Under the pieces are notes generated by a model. It saw only the letters and a list, made by a program, of their open reading frames with translations. It had not been told where the DNA came from and searched no databases. DNA of 23,194 nt from a virus, in IMG/VR virus record IMGVR_UViG_3300032087_003871, positions 1-23,194 of that record. One strand, written 5' to 3'. The stretch's first letter is position 1, and the number at the start of each line of letters is the position of its first letter. Shown one piece after another: positions 17,627 to 23,194 of this stretch. The translations under genes were made by a program, and so were the position numbers.

Positions 17627-17643
17627 AACCGCGCTTCGCGCGG
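17627..17643. repeat. 17-bp GC-rich hairpin, inverted copy of 12633-12649
   Basis: AACCGCGCTTCGCGCGG here is the exact reverse complement of CCGCGCGAAGCGCGGTT at 12633-12649. The two copies bracket the whole minus-strand block. The surrounding 17587-17700 has no gene. Confidence 0.8.
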
Positions 17644-17700
17644 GGTCCCCTCCACGCGCAACTTTGGGTAATTTTACGACTAAACGGTGCTAAATAAAAC

Positions 17701-17729
17701 TTGACACACTATTCGAAATCCCGTATAAT
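17701..17729 (+). promoter_or_regulatory. Sigma70-type promoter
   Basis: TTGACA 17701-17706, 17 bases, TATAAT 17724-17729. AAAGGAG and the start of the next gene follow. Confidence 0.9.
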
Positions 17730-17752
17730 ATATCTTTCAAAAGGAGATTCTA

Positions 17753-18571
17753 ATGGCAAATTGTGTATACTGTGGTGAACCAGCAGGATGGTTCAAAAAT
17801 TCTCACCCCCCTTGTAAAGCCGAGTGGCGGATCCGATCTGAAAAAAATATGGCCGAAAAGCGTGAAAAAGCTGAGAAAGAAAAGGCCGAAAAGCTTGCAA
17901 AAGAAGAAAAGGCCTCACAACAAGTCACGGCTTTTTTCAACAATCCTCAACCGGACATGGAAATTCCCGACATGGACTACGAGCCAGTTTGGGATAACGT
18001 TTTTACTCAACTCGAACCTCTCGACAGAGAAGGCTTACAATTGCTAAACCGAGCCCAAGAAATTCTCGAACTCGAAGACGACTTTCTCGAATATGCCGAA
18101 GAACGAGACTCCTATCAACGCCTCTATGATTTTCTAGACAATGATATATTGCCCGATGTTTACGTAGAAGGACTCAACCTTCAAAAGTCAGAAAGAGCCT
18201 TCACTTGGCTTCACAGCGTAACTCTCTACGAAGAACGCACTCAAACTAGAACCGTAGGAGCTAACGCGGGCTTCTCTGTAAGAGGCGCCCCAGGATTGTG
18301 GCTTCATTCTGGTAAAAGAGCTGGACAAGTAATAAAAGAAGACTATTGGAAAGAACTTGACACAGGAGTTCTCGTTCTTACAAACAAGCACGTATATTTT
18401 AAGGGGGCTTCCAAAGCCTTTCGCATTCGACTCGATAAAATCATAGGACTTCAGTTCTACGGAGACGGCATAGACATAACAAAAGAGTCTGCCTCAGGTA
18501 AGACCCAACATTTTGCAGTCAGTCATGGAATAGATAAATTTGAAAAATTTTTTCGTGAGCTGGGTGTATAA
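17753..18571 (+). CDS. Zinc-ribbon protein with charged helix and PH/GRAM-like C-terminal domain
   Basis: 272 residues, AAAGGAG upstream. N-terminal CVYCGEPAG with His18 and Cys21 (HPPC) forms a zinc site. Residues ~24-52 are a Glu/Lys-rich helix (EKREKAEKEKAEKLAKEE). Residues ~200-265 (VLVLTNKHVYFKGASKAF, then DGIDITKE) resemble a bacterial PH or GRAM-like fold: a 'TNKHVYF' strand and a Gly turn are typical. Such proteins are seen in bacteria and phages without known function; membrane or protein binding is likely. First gene of the right-hand plus-strand transcript. Confidence 0.65.
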   Translation: MANCVYCGEPAGWFKNSHPPCKAEWRIRSEKNMAEKREKAEKEKAEKLAKEEKASQQVTAFFNNPQPDMEIPDMDYEPVWDNVFTQLEPLDREGLQLLNRAQEILELEDDFLEYAEERDSYQRLYDFLDNDILPDVYVEGLNLQKSERAFTWLHSVTLYEERTQTRTVGANAGFSVRGAPGLWLHSGKRAGQVIKEDYWKELDTGVLVLTNKHVYFKGASKAFRIRLDKIIGLQFYGDGIDITKESASGKTQHFAVSHGIDKFEKFFRELGV

Positions 18572-18573
18572 GT

Positions 18574-18834
18574 ATGGACGCATATATAGAATACAAAAAT
18601 GAAATTAAATATCAGGACCAAACCTACAAACAAATAATTCACCACGTTCGCCCAGGCGTAAAACTCGGCAACTTCTACTTTGAAGGCGGATATTTCTCAG
18701 AGGGAGACTTCGGAGCCGAAGCAGGATACAAATTCAAGCTCGGCCCCAATCTTCAGCTCAAAGGAAAATGGGAGGGAACCAAAGACGACTCTTTAAAGCA
18801 CAAGCTCGAAACAGAGGTTCGCTGGACCTTCTAA
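18574..18834 (+). CDS. Small beta-strand-rich protein, porin-like pattern
   Basis: 86 residues, two bases after the previous stop. Alternating aromatic and polar residues (FYFEGGYFSEGDFGAEAGYK, LQLKGKWEGTKD, ETEVRWTF with a terminal Phe) give the look of outer-membrane beta-barrel strands, but there is no signal peptide and the length is too short for a full barrel. Similar short proteins occur in marine phages. Role unknown. Confidence 0.6.
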   Translation: MDAYIEYKNEIKYQDQTYKQIIHHVRPGVKLGNFYFEGGYFSEGDFGAEAGYKFKLGPNLQLKGKWEGTKDDSLKHKLETEVRWTF

Positions 18835-18844
18835 AAAATAGTTC

Positions 18845-18873
18845 TTGACATTTTGGTCCCCCTACCATATAAT
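18845..18873 (+). promoter_or_regulatory. Sigma70-type promoter of the terminase operon
   Basis: TTGACA 18845-18850, 17 bases, TATAAT 18868-18873. The ATG of the next gene comes only nine bases after the -10 box. Confidence 0.9.
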
Positions 18874-18882
18874 GTCTAAACT

Positions 18883-19299
18883 ATGGATATTGTAAAAATT
18901 AACCCAGAGAACCTCGAAGTGGCAAATGCCTATTTGTCCACAGGTTCTGCAATCACTGCCGCATCACAGCTCGGAGTCACTCCCGATGCTGTGTATGCGG
19001 TTCTTGAAAAGTCCGAAGTAAAGGACTACATCTCAAGTGTTTATCTCGATCAGGGTTATCGCAACCGATTCCGTTTAGCCGAATTACTTGATGAAGTTAT
19101 TGAAAGCAAACTTCAGGAAGCGCGCGACTCTGATATGTATTCCTCCAAAGATCTCGTAGATATTATAGCTCTGGCTCATAAAATATCAACCGATCATAGT
19201 AAAACTTCCGCTCCTACAAAGCAAACAAATGTGCAACTTAACTCATTTGGCGAAGGTAACTATGGGAAGTTGATGGAGAAATTGCTAAATGGATCATGA
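18883..19299 (+). CDS. terS: Terminase small subunit-like protein
   Basis: 138 residues. N-terminal helix-turn-helix-like part (SAITAASQLGVTPDAVYAVL, residues ~22-41) followed by a helical oligomerisation-type region (NRFRLAELLDEVIESKLQEA), and a Thr/Gln/Asn-rich tail. This, plus position just before the large subunit, fits TerS, which recognises phage DNA for packaging. Sequence similarity alone would be weak. No ribosome-binding site is present, and the promoter implies a leaderless or near-leaderless mRNA. Confidence 0.7.
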   Translation: MDIVKINPENLEVANAYLSTGSAITAASQLGVTPDAVYAVLEKSEVKDYISSVYLDQGYRNRFRLAELLDEVIESKLQEARDSDMYSSKDLVDIIALAHKISTDHSKTSAPTKQTNVQLNSFGEGNYGKLMEKLLNGS

Positions 19300-19507
19300 T
19301 GAGCTAAAAAACGCATTTGAAAAGCATGAAGCAGTGTGTGACGAACGCTGGAAAACTGTGTTTAATAAACTAGAAGAGTTTGACGAAAGGTCCACTCAGC
19401 GGTATGAAGAACATAAGTCAGAGTTCGGCACTTACAGAAGATTTGCATTTTCTGGTCTTGGTGCTATTGTGCTCTGTCTGGTAGGTCTTTTAGCCACAGG
19501 AGGTTAG
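19289..19507 (+). CDS. XhlA-like protein with C-terminal membrane span
   Basis: 72 residues overlapping the TerS end by 11 bases. A coiled-coil-like charged helix (LKNAFEKHEAVCDERWKTVF, then KLEEFDERSTQRYEEHKSEF) is followed by one C-terminal membrane span (FSGLGAIVLCLVGLLATGG). This layout resembles XhlA-type hemolysin/holin helpers in phages, but such proteins are also found outside lysis modules. Position in the packaging operon is unusual for lysis. Confidence 0.6.
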   Translation: MDHDELKNAFEKHEAVCDERWKTVFNKLEEFDERSTQRYEEHKSEFGTYRRFAFSGLGAIVLCLVGLLATGG

Positions 19508-19508
19508 T

Positions 19509-19724
19509 ATGGTATTTGAGAAAAAAGGTATGTGGAAGCATTCATTGAGTGCGCAGAAATTTTCGACTAAATCGGAAGCATTAGCGGCTTACAATATGCT
19601 TGTGGAGCCTGTTGTTGAAGAGCCTGTTGTTGAAGAGCCAGTATGTCCCGTTTGCCGTGGAGAAGAGTGTCAGTGTGAGCTTAGTCCTCTAGAGAAGTTA
19701 TGGAAATCAGCAGATCCGACATAA
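19509..19724 (+). CDS. Small Cys-motif protein with VEEPV repeat and LSPLEKL end
   Basis: 71 residues. N-terminal half is short helix (SLSAQKFSTKSEALAAYNML); then a direct repeat VEEPVVEEPV, a zinc-like CPVCRGEECQC, and ELSPLEKLWKSADPT. The last motif recurs at the end of the gene at 22593 (ELSPLERLRQRSDG). It overlaps the large terminase start by 25 bases. The tail motif may bind a shared partner such as terminase or capsid proteins. Confidence 0.6.
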   Translation: MVFEKKGMWKHSLSAQKFSTKSEALAAYNMLVEPVVEEPVVEEPVCPVCRGEECQCELSPLEKLWKSADPT

Positions 19725-20980
19725 TCACCGATAGTATTGTACCAGGAGACTTTCTCAAGGTACCAATTGATGGCTATCTAGACCTATTAAATATAAACCC
19801 TATAGCGTCTCAGATAGCCATTATCAATGCTATAAACAATCCGAAATATCGCTTTGTCGTGGGTGCGCTATCGCGACGCCAGGGTAAAACCTATATCGGA
19901 AATATCATAGCACAGGTTGTTGCTCTAGTTCCGGGATGCTCAATACTGATTGTATCTCCGAATTACACTTTGAGTCAGATATCTTTTGACCTTCAACGTC
20001 AGCTTATAAACCACTTTGACCTTGAAGTCACGCGAGACAACACCAAAGACAGAGTTATTGAGCTATCGAATGGCTCAACTATCCGTCTAGGTTCAGTAAA
20101 CAACATAGATACAGTAGTGGGGCGATCTTATGATTTTGTTCTCTTCGATGAAGCGGCGCTTTCAGAGGGTGAGCAGGCGTTTAATGTCAACATACGACCT
20201 ACTCTCGACAAACCCAATAGCAAGGTTTTATTTATTAGTACGCCTAGGGGCCGCAACAATTGGTTTAGCCGTTTTTATAATCGTGGTTTTGACGATAATT
20301 ATCCTCAGTGGGTAAGTATAAAGGCTACTTGGCACGATAATCCTCGTGCAAGCATAGCAGATATTGAAGAAGCCCAGCGCTCAATGAGCGCAGCGGAGTT
20401 CGCACAGGAGTATTTAGCTGACTTTAACATATTTGAAGGGCAAATTTGGAATTTCGACTATAAAAAGTGCGTTCAAGACCTTAGCGCGATGGATTTTAGC
20501 GGTTGTGAGGTCTTGGCTGGCATCGATGTGGGATTCAGAGATCCCACTGCCCTCTGCGTTATCGTGTTCAAGGATGATAAATACTATGTTGTACGAGAAT
20601 ACTACCACGCAGAGCGCACCACCGACGAACATGCGGAAGAAATACAACCCATTTTAGAGGCTTGGGATATAGACTGGATTTATATTGACAGTGCCGCTCA
20701 ACAAACACGCTTTGACTGGGCTCAAAAATATGACATAAGCACTGTCAACGCCAACAAATCAATTTTAGACGGAATCGCACACGTGGCAGCAATAGTAGAC
20801 AATGATAGACTAATAGTAGACCAAGAGTGTGTGGAAGTTCTACGCTCTCTTGACCAGTATCGTTGGGACCCGAATCCCAACCTGTTGCGAGAGAAGCCGG
20901 TCCACGATAGCTCCTCTCATATGGCTGATGCGCTGAGATACGCTTTGTATTCATTTGTAGAGGAAGCACCTACATTTTAG
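19700..20980 (+). CDS. terL: Terminase large subunit
   Basis: 426 residues. ATPase: Walker A SRRQGKT (58-64), Walker B VLFDEAA (147-153), coupling motif STPRG (180-184). RNase H-like nuclease: Asp276 in GIDVGFRD, Asp330 in YIDSA, and HMADALRY with Asp410. It drives DNA into the prohead and cuts the concatemer. Length is normal. Ribosome-binding site AGAGAAG is in the previous gene. The sequence belongs to the Terminase_6-like group by motif layout; exact subgroup not determined. Confidence 0.95.
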   Translation: MEISRSDIITDSIVPGDFLKVPIDGYLDLLNINPIASQIAIINAINNPKYRFVVGALSRRQGKTYIGNIIAQVVALVPGCSILIVSPNYTLSQISFDLQRQLINHFDLEVTRDNTKDRVIELSNGSTIRLGSVNNIDTVVGRSYDFVLFDEAALSEGEQAFNVNIRPTLDKPNSKVLFISTPRGRNNWFSRFYNRGFDDNYPQWVSIKATWHDNPRASIADIEEAQRSMSAAEFAQEYLADFNIFEGQIWNFDYKKCVQDLSAMDFSGCEVLAGIDVGFRDPTALCVIVFKDDKYYVVREYYHAERTTDEHAEEIQPILEAWDIDWIYIDSAAQQTRFDWAQKYDISTVNANKSILDGIAHVAAIVDNDRLIVDQECVEVLRSLDQYRWDPNPNLLREKPVHDSSSHMADALRYALYSFVEEAPTF

Positions 20981-21001
20981 CGACCTGGCAAAAAATAATT
21001 C

Positions 21002-21030
21002 TTGACATTTAGCTGCGAGTTTAGTAAGAT
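21002..21030 (+). promoter_or_regulatory. Promoter abutting the HNH gene start
   Basis: TTGACA 21002-21007, 17 bases, TAAGAT 21025-21030, with the AAATAATTC upstream context. The HNH ATG at 21031 directly follows the -10 box, so this promoter would start inside the gene. Confidence 0.7.
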
Positions 21031-21411
21031 ATGGAATTGAAACGTTATGCCATAAAATACATAAGAGATAGAGCCAAATCGAAGTATGAAAAAGCAGATA
21101 AATGCTACATATGCGGCGATAATAGAAGACTTGATTTTCACCACTATCATACTCTTGCTCCTCTTTTGGATGTTTGGTTAAAGAAAAAGATTGAAATACG
21201 TCCCGAACATTATACTGACGAGTATGTCACTATATGGAGGGACGAGTTTATAGATGAAAACTGGGCAGAGATGTATGACGAAACGGTCACACTTTGCCAT
21301 AGCCATCACTTGAAGCTACACTCTATCTATGGTAGAGACCCAGGGCTTCATACTGTTAACAAACAGAAGAGATGGGTGGAAATACAACGGGAAAAGCATG
21401 GCTTGGTATAA
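21031..21411 (+). CDS. HNH endonuclease
   Basis: 126 residues. Zinc knuckles Cys25/Cys28 (CYICGD) and Cys89/His92 (LCHSHH) frame LDFHHYHTL (34-42), with the HNH catalytic His at 37-38. The end is HLKLHSIYG. Many HK97-like phages carry an HNH protein next to the terminase, where it is needed for DNA packaging. A homing-type nuclease is an alternative. The ATG overlaps the -10 box of the promoter, no ribosome-binding site is visible, and a TTG at 21037 lies near the expected transcription start. The gene overlaps portal by 14 bases. Confidence 0.85.
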   Translation: MELKRYAIKYIRDRAKSKYEKADKCYICGDNRRLDFHHYHTLAPLLDVWLKKKIEIRPEHYTDEYVTIWRDEFIDENWAEMYDETVTLCHSHHLKLHSIYGRDPGLHTVNKQKRWVEIQREKHGLV

Positions 21412-22600
21412 TTTCTGGAAAAATCAACCCGTTGAGAAGCTAAACCCGTCTCAAGAAGATATTGTATATGGCATAGAAGGCGGCGGCCCTATCACTACTA
21501 GGGAGCCCTATGTAAGATACACTGATTACTACGAGAAGTTGGAGGTGGTAAATAGAGGTGTAAATATGCTCGTCGATGACGCAGCAGAAATACCATCAAG
21601 AGTTGGAGAGCCTATTGGAGTAAGTCCTATAGCCAAAGGTATTCGTAGAAGCCGAGTAGAAAAGCTTCTGAATACTGAACCTAACCCTTTTCAAGACATA
21701 AATACATTTAAGCGAAACCTCATCACTGATTATGTTTTGGACGGCAATATTTTTGTTTACTTTGACGGGGTACACCTCTATCACCTTCCAGCGAATTACA
21801 TGGATATAGTTCCTGACGAAAGAACTTATGTAAAATCATATCGATTTAGGGACAACATTGATTATACTCCAGATGAGATAATTCATATAAAGGAAAACTC
21901 TTTTAGAAGCCTTTATAGAGGAACCAGCCGACTAAGCGCTGCGAGAAGCATCATGGACTTGGTTTGGAAGATGCGACAGTTTCAGACTAAGTTTTTTGAA
22001 AATGGAGCAGTGCCGGGACTTATACTAAAGCATCCTAGTAGCTTGTCTCCAAAGAATAAGCAGAAGATGGTTCAGTCTTGGGCTTCTTCTTACTCTCCTA
22101 CGGGAGGTGGTCGAAGGCCCCTAATTTTAGATGGAGGAATGGAGATAGATAAGATTAGTAATGTCAACTTCCGAGAGTTAGATTTTGAAGCTTCTATTTC
22201 TGCAGGGGAGAAAGAAATACTAAAATGTTTGGGAGTTCCTCCGATTATGTTAGATAGCGGAAACAATGCAAATATTCGCCCAAACCATCGTATGTATTAC
22301 TTGGAAACAGTAACTCCTATAGTTCGTAAAATGAACTATGGTATGGAGAGGTTTTTTGGGTATAAGATTACAGAAGATGTCTCAGATATTCCAGCTCTTC
22401 AACCAGAGTTGCGAGATGCAGCCGCTTATTATTCTTCTCTAGTTAATACTGGAATTATAACTCCCAATGAGGCAAGAGAAGCTTTGAACTATGACGATAT
22501 TTTTGGGGCGGGAGAACTAAGAGTTCCTGCCAATATTGCTGGGTCTGCCGCCAACCCTTCAGAGGGAGGAAGACCAGAACAGGAGGAAGAAGGTGACTAG
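21398..22600 (+). CDS. HK97-family portal protein
   Basis: 400 residues from the ATG at 21398; 23 extra upstream residues lie inside the HNH gene and look artificial. FENGAVPGLILKHP, NVNFRELDFEASISAGEKEI and LGVPPIMLDSGN are typical portal motifs, and the C-terminal end has ITPNEAREAL. The portal ring is the channel at the head vertex through which DNA is packaged and ejected and to which the tail joins. C-terminus ends in an acidic tail (GRPEQEEEGD). Normal length for the family. Confidence 0.9.
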   Translation: MAWYNFWKNQPVEKLNPSQEDIVYGIEGGGPITTREPYVRYTDYYEKLEVVNRGVNMLVDDAAEIPSRVGEPIGVSPIAKGIRRSRVEKLLNTEPNPFQDINTFKRNLITDYVLDGNIFVYFDGVHLYHLPANYMDIVPDERTYVKSYRFRDNIDYTPDEIIHIKENSFRSLYRGTSRLSAARSIMDLVWKMRQFQTKFFENGAVPGLILKHPSSLSPKNKQKMVQSWASSYSPTGGGRRPLILDGGMEIDKISNVNFRELDFEASISAGEKEILKCLGVPPIMLDSGNNANIRPNHRMYYLETVTPIVRKMNYGMERFFGYKITEDVSDIPALQPELRDAAAYYSSLVNTGIITPNEAREALNYDDIFGAGELRVPANIAGSAANPSEGGRPEQEEEGD

Positions 22601-22901
22601 AACAGAAATCTTACGAACGTTACTAGAGTTTTTTCAAGACGAAGGAAGAATTTTAAAAAGATCAGAATACATGAGGCTGGGAGCCGCAGCTCCAATACAC
22701 TGGAGGTCTTTAAGAAAGCATTTTAGCAACCGTGGATATCACACTACACTAAGGCTTTTAGCTAGAAAGTTCCCAGCAGAGTTTGCACAGTTAAAGAATC
22801 AAGAATTCAAAAAAGAAGAACCCCTCGTAGAAGAGCCGGTTCAGGAGTGGGAGGACGAACTTAGCCCTCTCGAAAGACTGAGGCAAAGAAGCGATGGATA
22901 A
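22593..22901 (+). CDS. HTH-like protein with LSPLE-type tail, between portal and protease
   Basis: 102 residues with a GTG start at 22593 (GTGACTAG overlap with portal stop; AGGAGG upstream). Helical, basic N-terminal part (TRTEILRTLLEFFQDEGRIL then KRSEYMRLGAAAPIHW, FSNRGYHTTLRLLARKF) resembles a winged or helix-turn-helix DNA-binding domain. The acidic linker EEPLVEEPVQEWED and ELSPLERLRQRSDG end match those of the gene at 19509. Role unknown; position implies head assembly or packaging. Confidence 0.65.
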   Translation: MTRTEILRTLLEFFQDEGRILKRSEYMRLGAAAPIHWRSLRKHFSNRGYHTTLRLLARKFPAEFAQLKNQEFKKEEPLVEEPVQEWEDELSPLERLRQRSDG

Positions 22902-23194
22902 AATTTTTCATATCGGTTCTACCTTTAAGTCGTTTAATGAAGGCGACGATCTTTATATTGCTGGTTATGCAAGCACCAACAATATGGATAGGGTAGGAGA
23001 CGTTGTAGAATCCGAAGCTTGGACAAAGGGCGGATTGGACAACTACCAGAACAATCCTATTATTTTATTTAATCATGACTATAATCAACCTATTGGCCGC
23101 GCAGTTGGCTTGAAGACTGGAGATAATGGTCTCGAACTGAAGGCAAAGATTGCAAAATCTGCCGGACAGGTAGGTGAATTGATTAAAGAGGGCA
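22894..23194 (+). CDS. Prohead protease, N-terminal part (3' end outside window)
   Basis: Starts at 22894 in an ATGGATAA overlap. The visible ~100 residues include LYIAGYASTNNMDRVGDVVE, NPIILFNHDYNQPIGRAV and KAKIAKSAGQVGELIKEG. The FNHDY motif, with its His, is the catalytic region of the HK97 prohead protease family. It cleaves capsid-protein delta domains during head maturation. The open frame continues past the window end. Confidence 0.9.
   Translation, partial: MDKIFHIGSTFKSFNEGDDLYIAGYASTNNMDRVGDVVESEAWTKGGLDNYQNNPIILFNHDYNQPIGRAVGLKTGDNGLELKAKIAKSAGQVGELIKEG

Overview
The window looks like part of a tailed double-stranded DNA phage genome (Caudoviricetes, HK97-type head) that infects a Gram-negative, probably marine or aquatic, bacterium. 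The phage assignment rests on a terminase large subunit, an HK97-family portal and the start of a prohead protease at the right end, a tail-fibre C-terminus at the left end, and dozens of tiny overlapping genes between them. A Gram-negative host is inferred from a lipoprotein signal, from sigma70-type TTGACA-17-TATAAT promoters, and from several small protein types I associate with marine phages. No integrase, tRNA or CRISPR array was seen by eye.

Layout. (1) 1-2351, plus strand: end of a tail fibre, then a chain of tiny genes including three consecutive Lys/Arg-rich proteins. (2) 2355-4948: a palindrome-controlled promoter, a DUF3310 gene, small membrane proteins, a HExxH metallopeptidase-like protein and a secreted fibronectin-III protein, ending near a strong terminator. 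(3) 5030-7904: a second operon of small proteins, a secreted fibronectin-III/LamG-like protein and a Coq4-like protein (ubiquinone synthesis). (4) 7905-12684, an accessory island of three transcription units joined by duplicated terminator-promoter modules: an AT-rich SF2/Z1-like ATPase; a conserved CAME/PHSD/CTC/LND protein followed by ten head-to-tail, translationally coupled alanine-rich ORFs; and a roughly 490-nt gene-free transcript that looks like a structured RNA. (5) 12670-17529, minus strand, more GC-rich: small regulators (three paralogues of one DNA-binding-like family), a DEDDh exonuclease, a deoxyribosyltransferase-like protein and small membrane proteins. Within it, 13.8-14.5 kb is a gene-free block with phased A-tracts, three plus-strand promoters, a 4 x 24-bp iteron array and inverted repeats, and resembles a replication origin or control region. 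(6) 17701-23194, plus strand: a zinc-ribbon/PH-like protein, a small beta-rich protein, small terminase, XhlA-like membrane protein, large terminase, HNH endonuclease, portal, a small HTH-like protein and the prohead protease (cut by the window edge).

How it fits together. The right end is the start of the packaging/head operon. The left part is a late-gene tail plus accessory load. Most neighbouring genes overlap by 1, 4 or 8 bases, so expression is probably heavily translationally coupled. The most unusual element is the alanine-rich ORF array at 10238-12076. The conserved C-terminal tail of each ORF also encodes the ribosome-binding site and start of the next. The adjacent transcript and the ATPase gene share promoter and 5'-hairpin modules with one another, so the island may have evolved as a unit. 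Functions of the array, its leader gene and the RNA are unknown to me.
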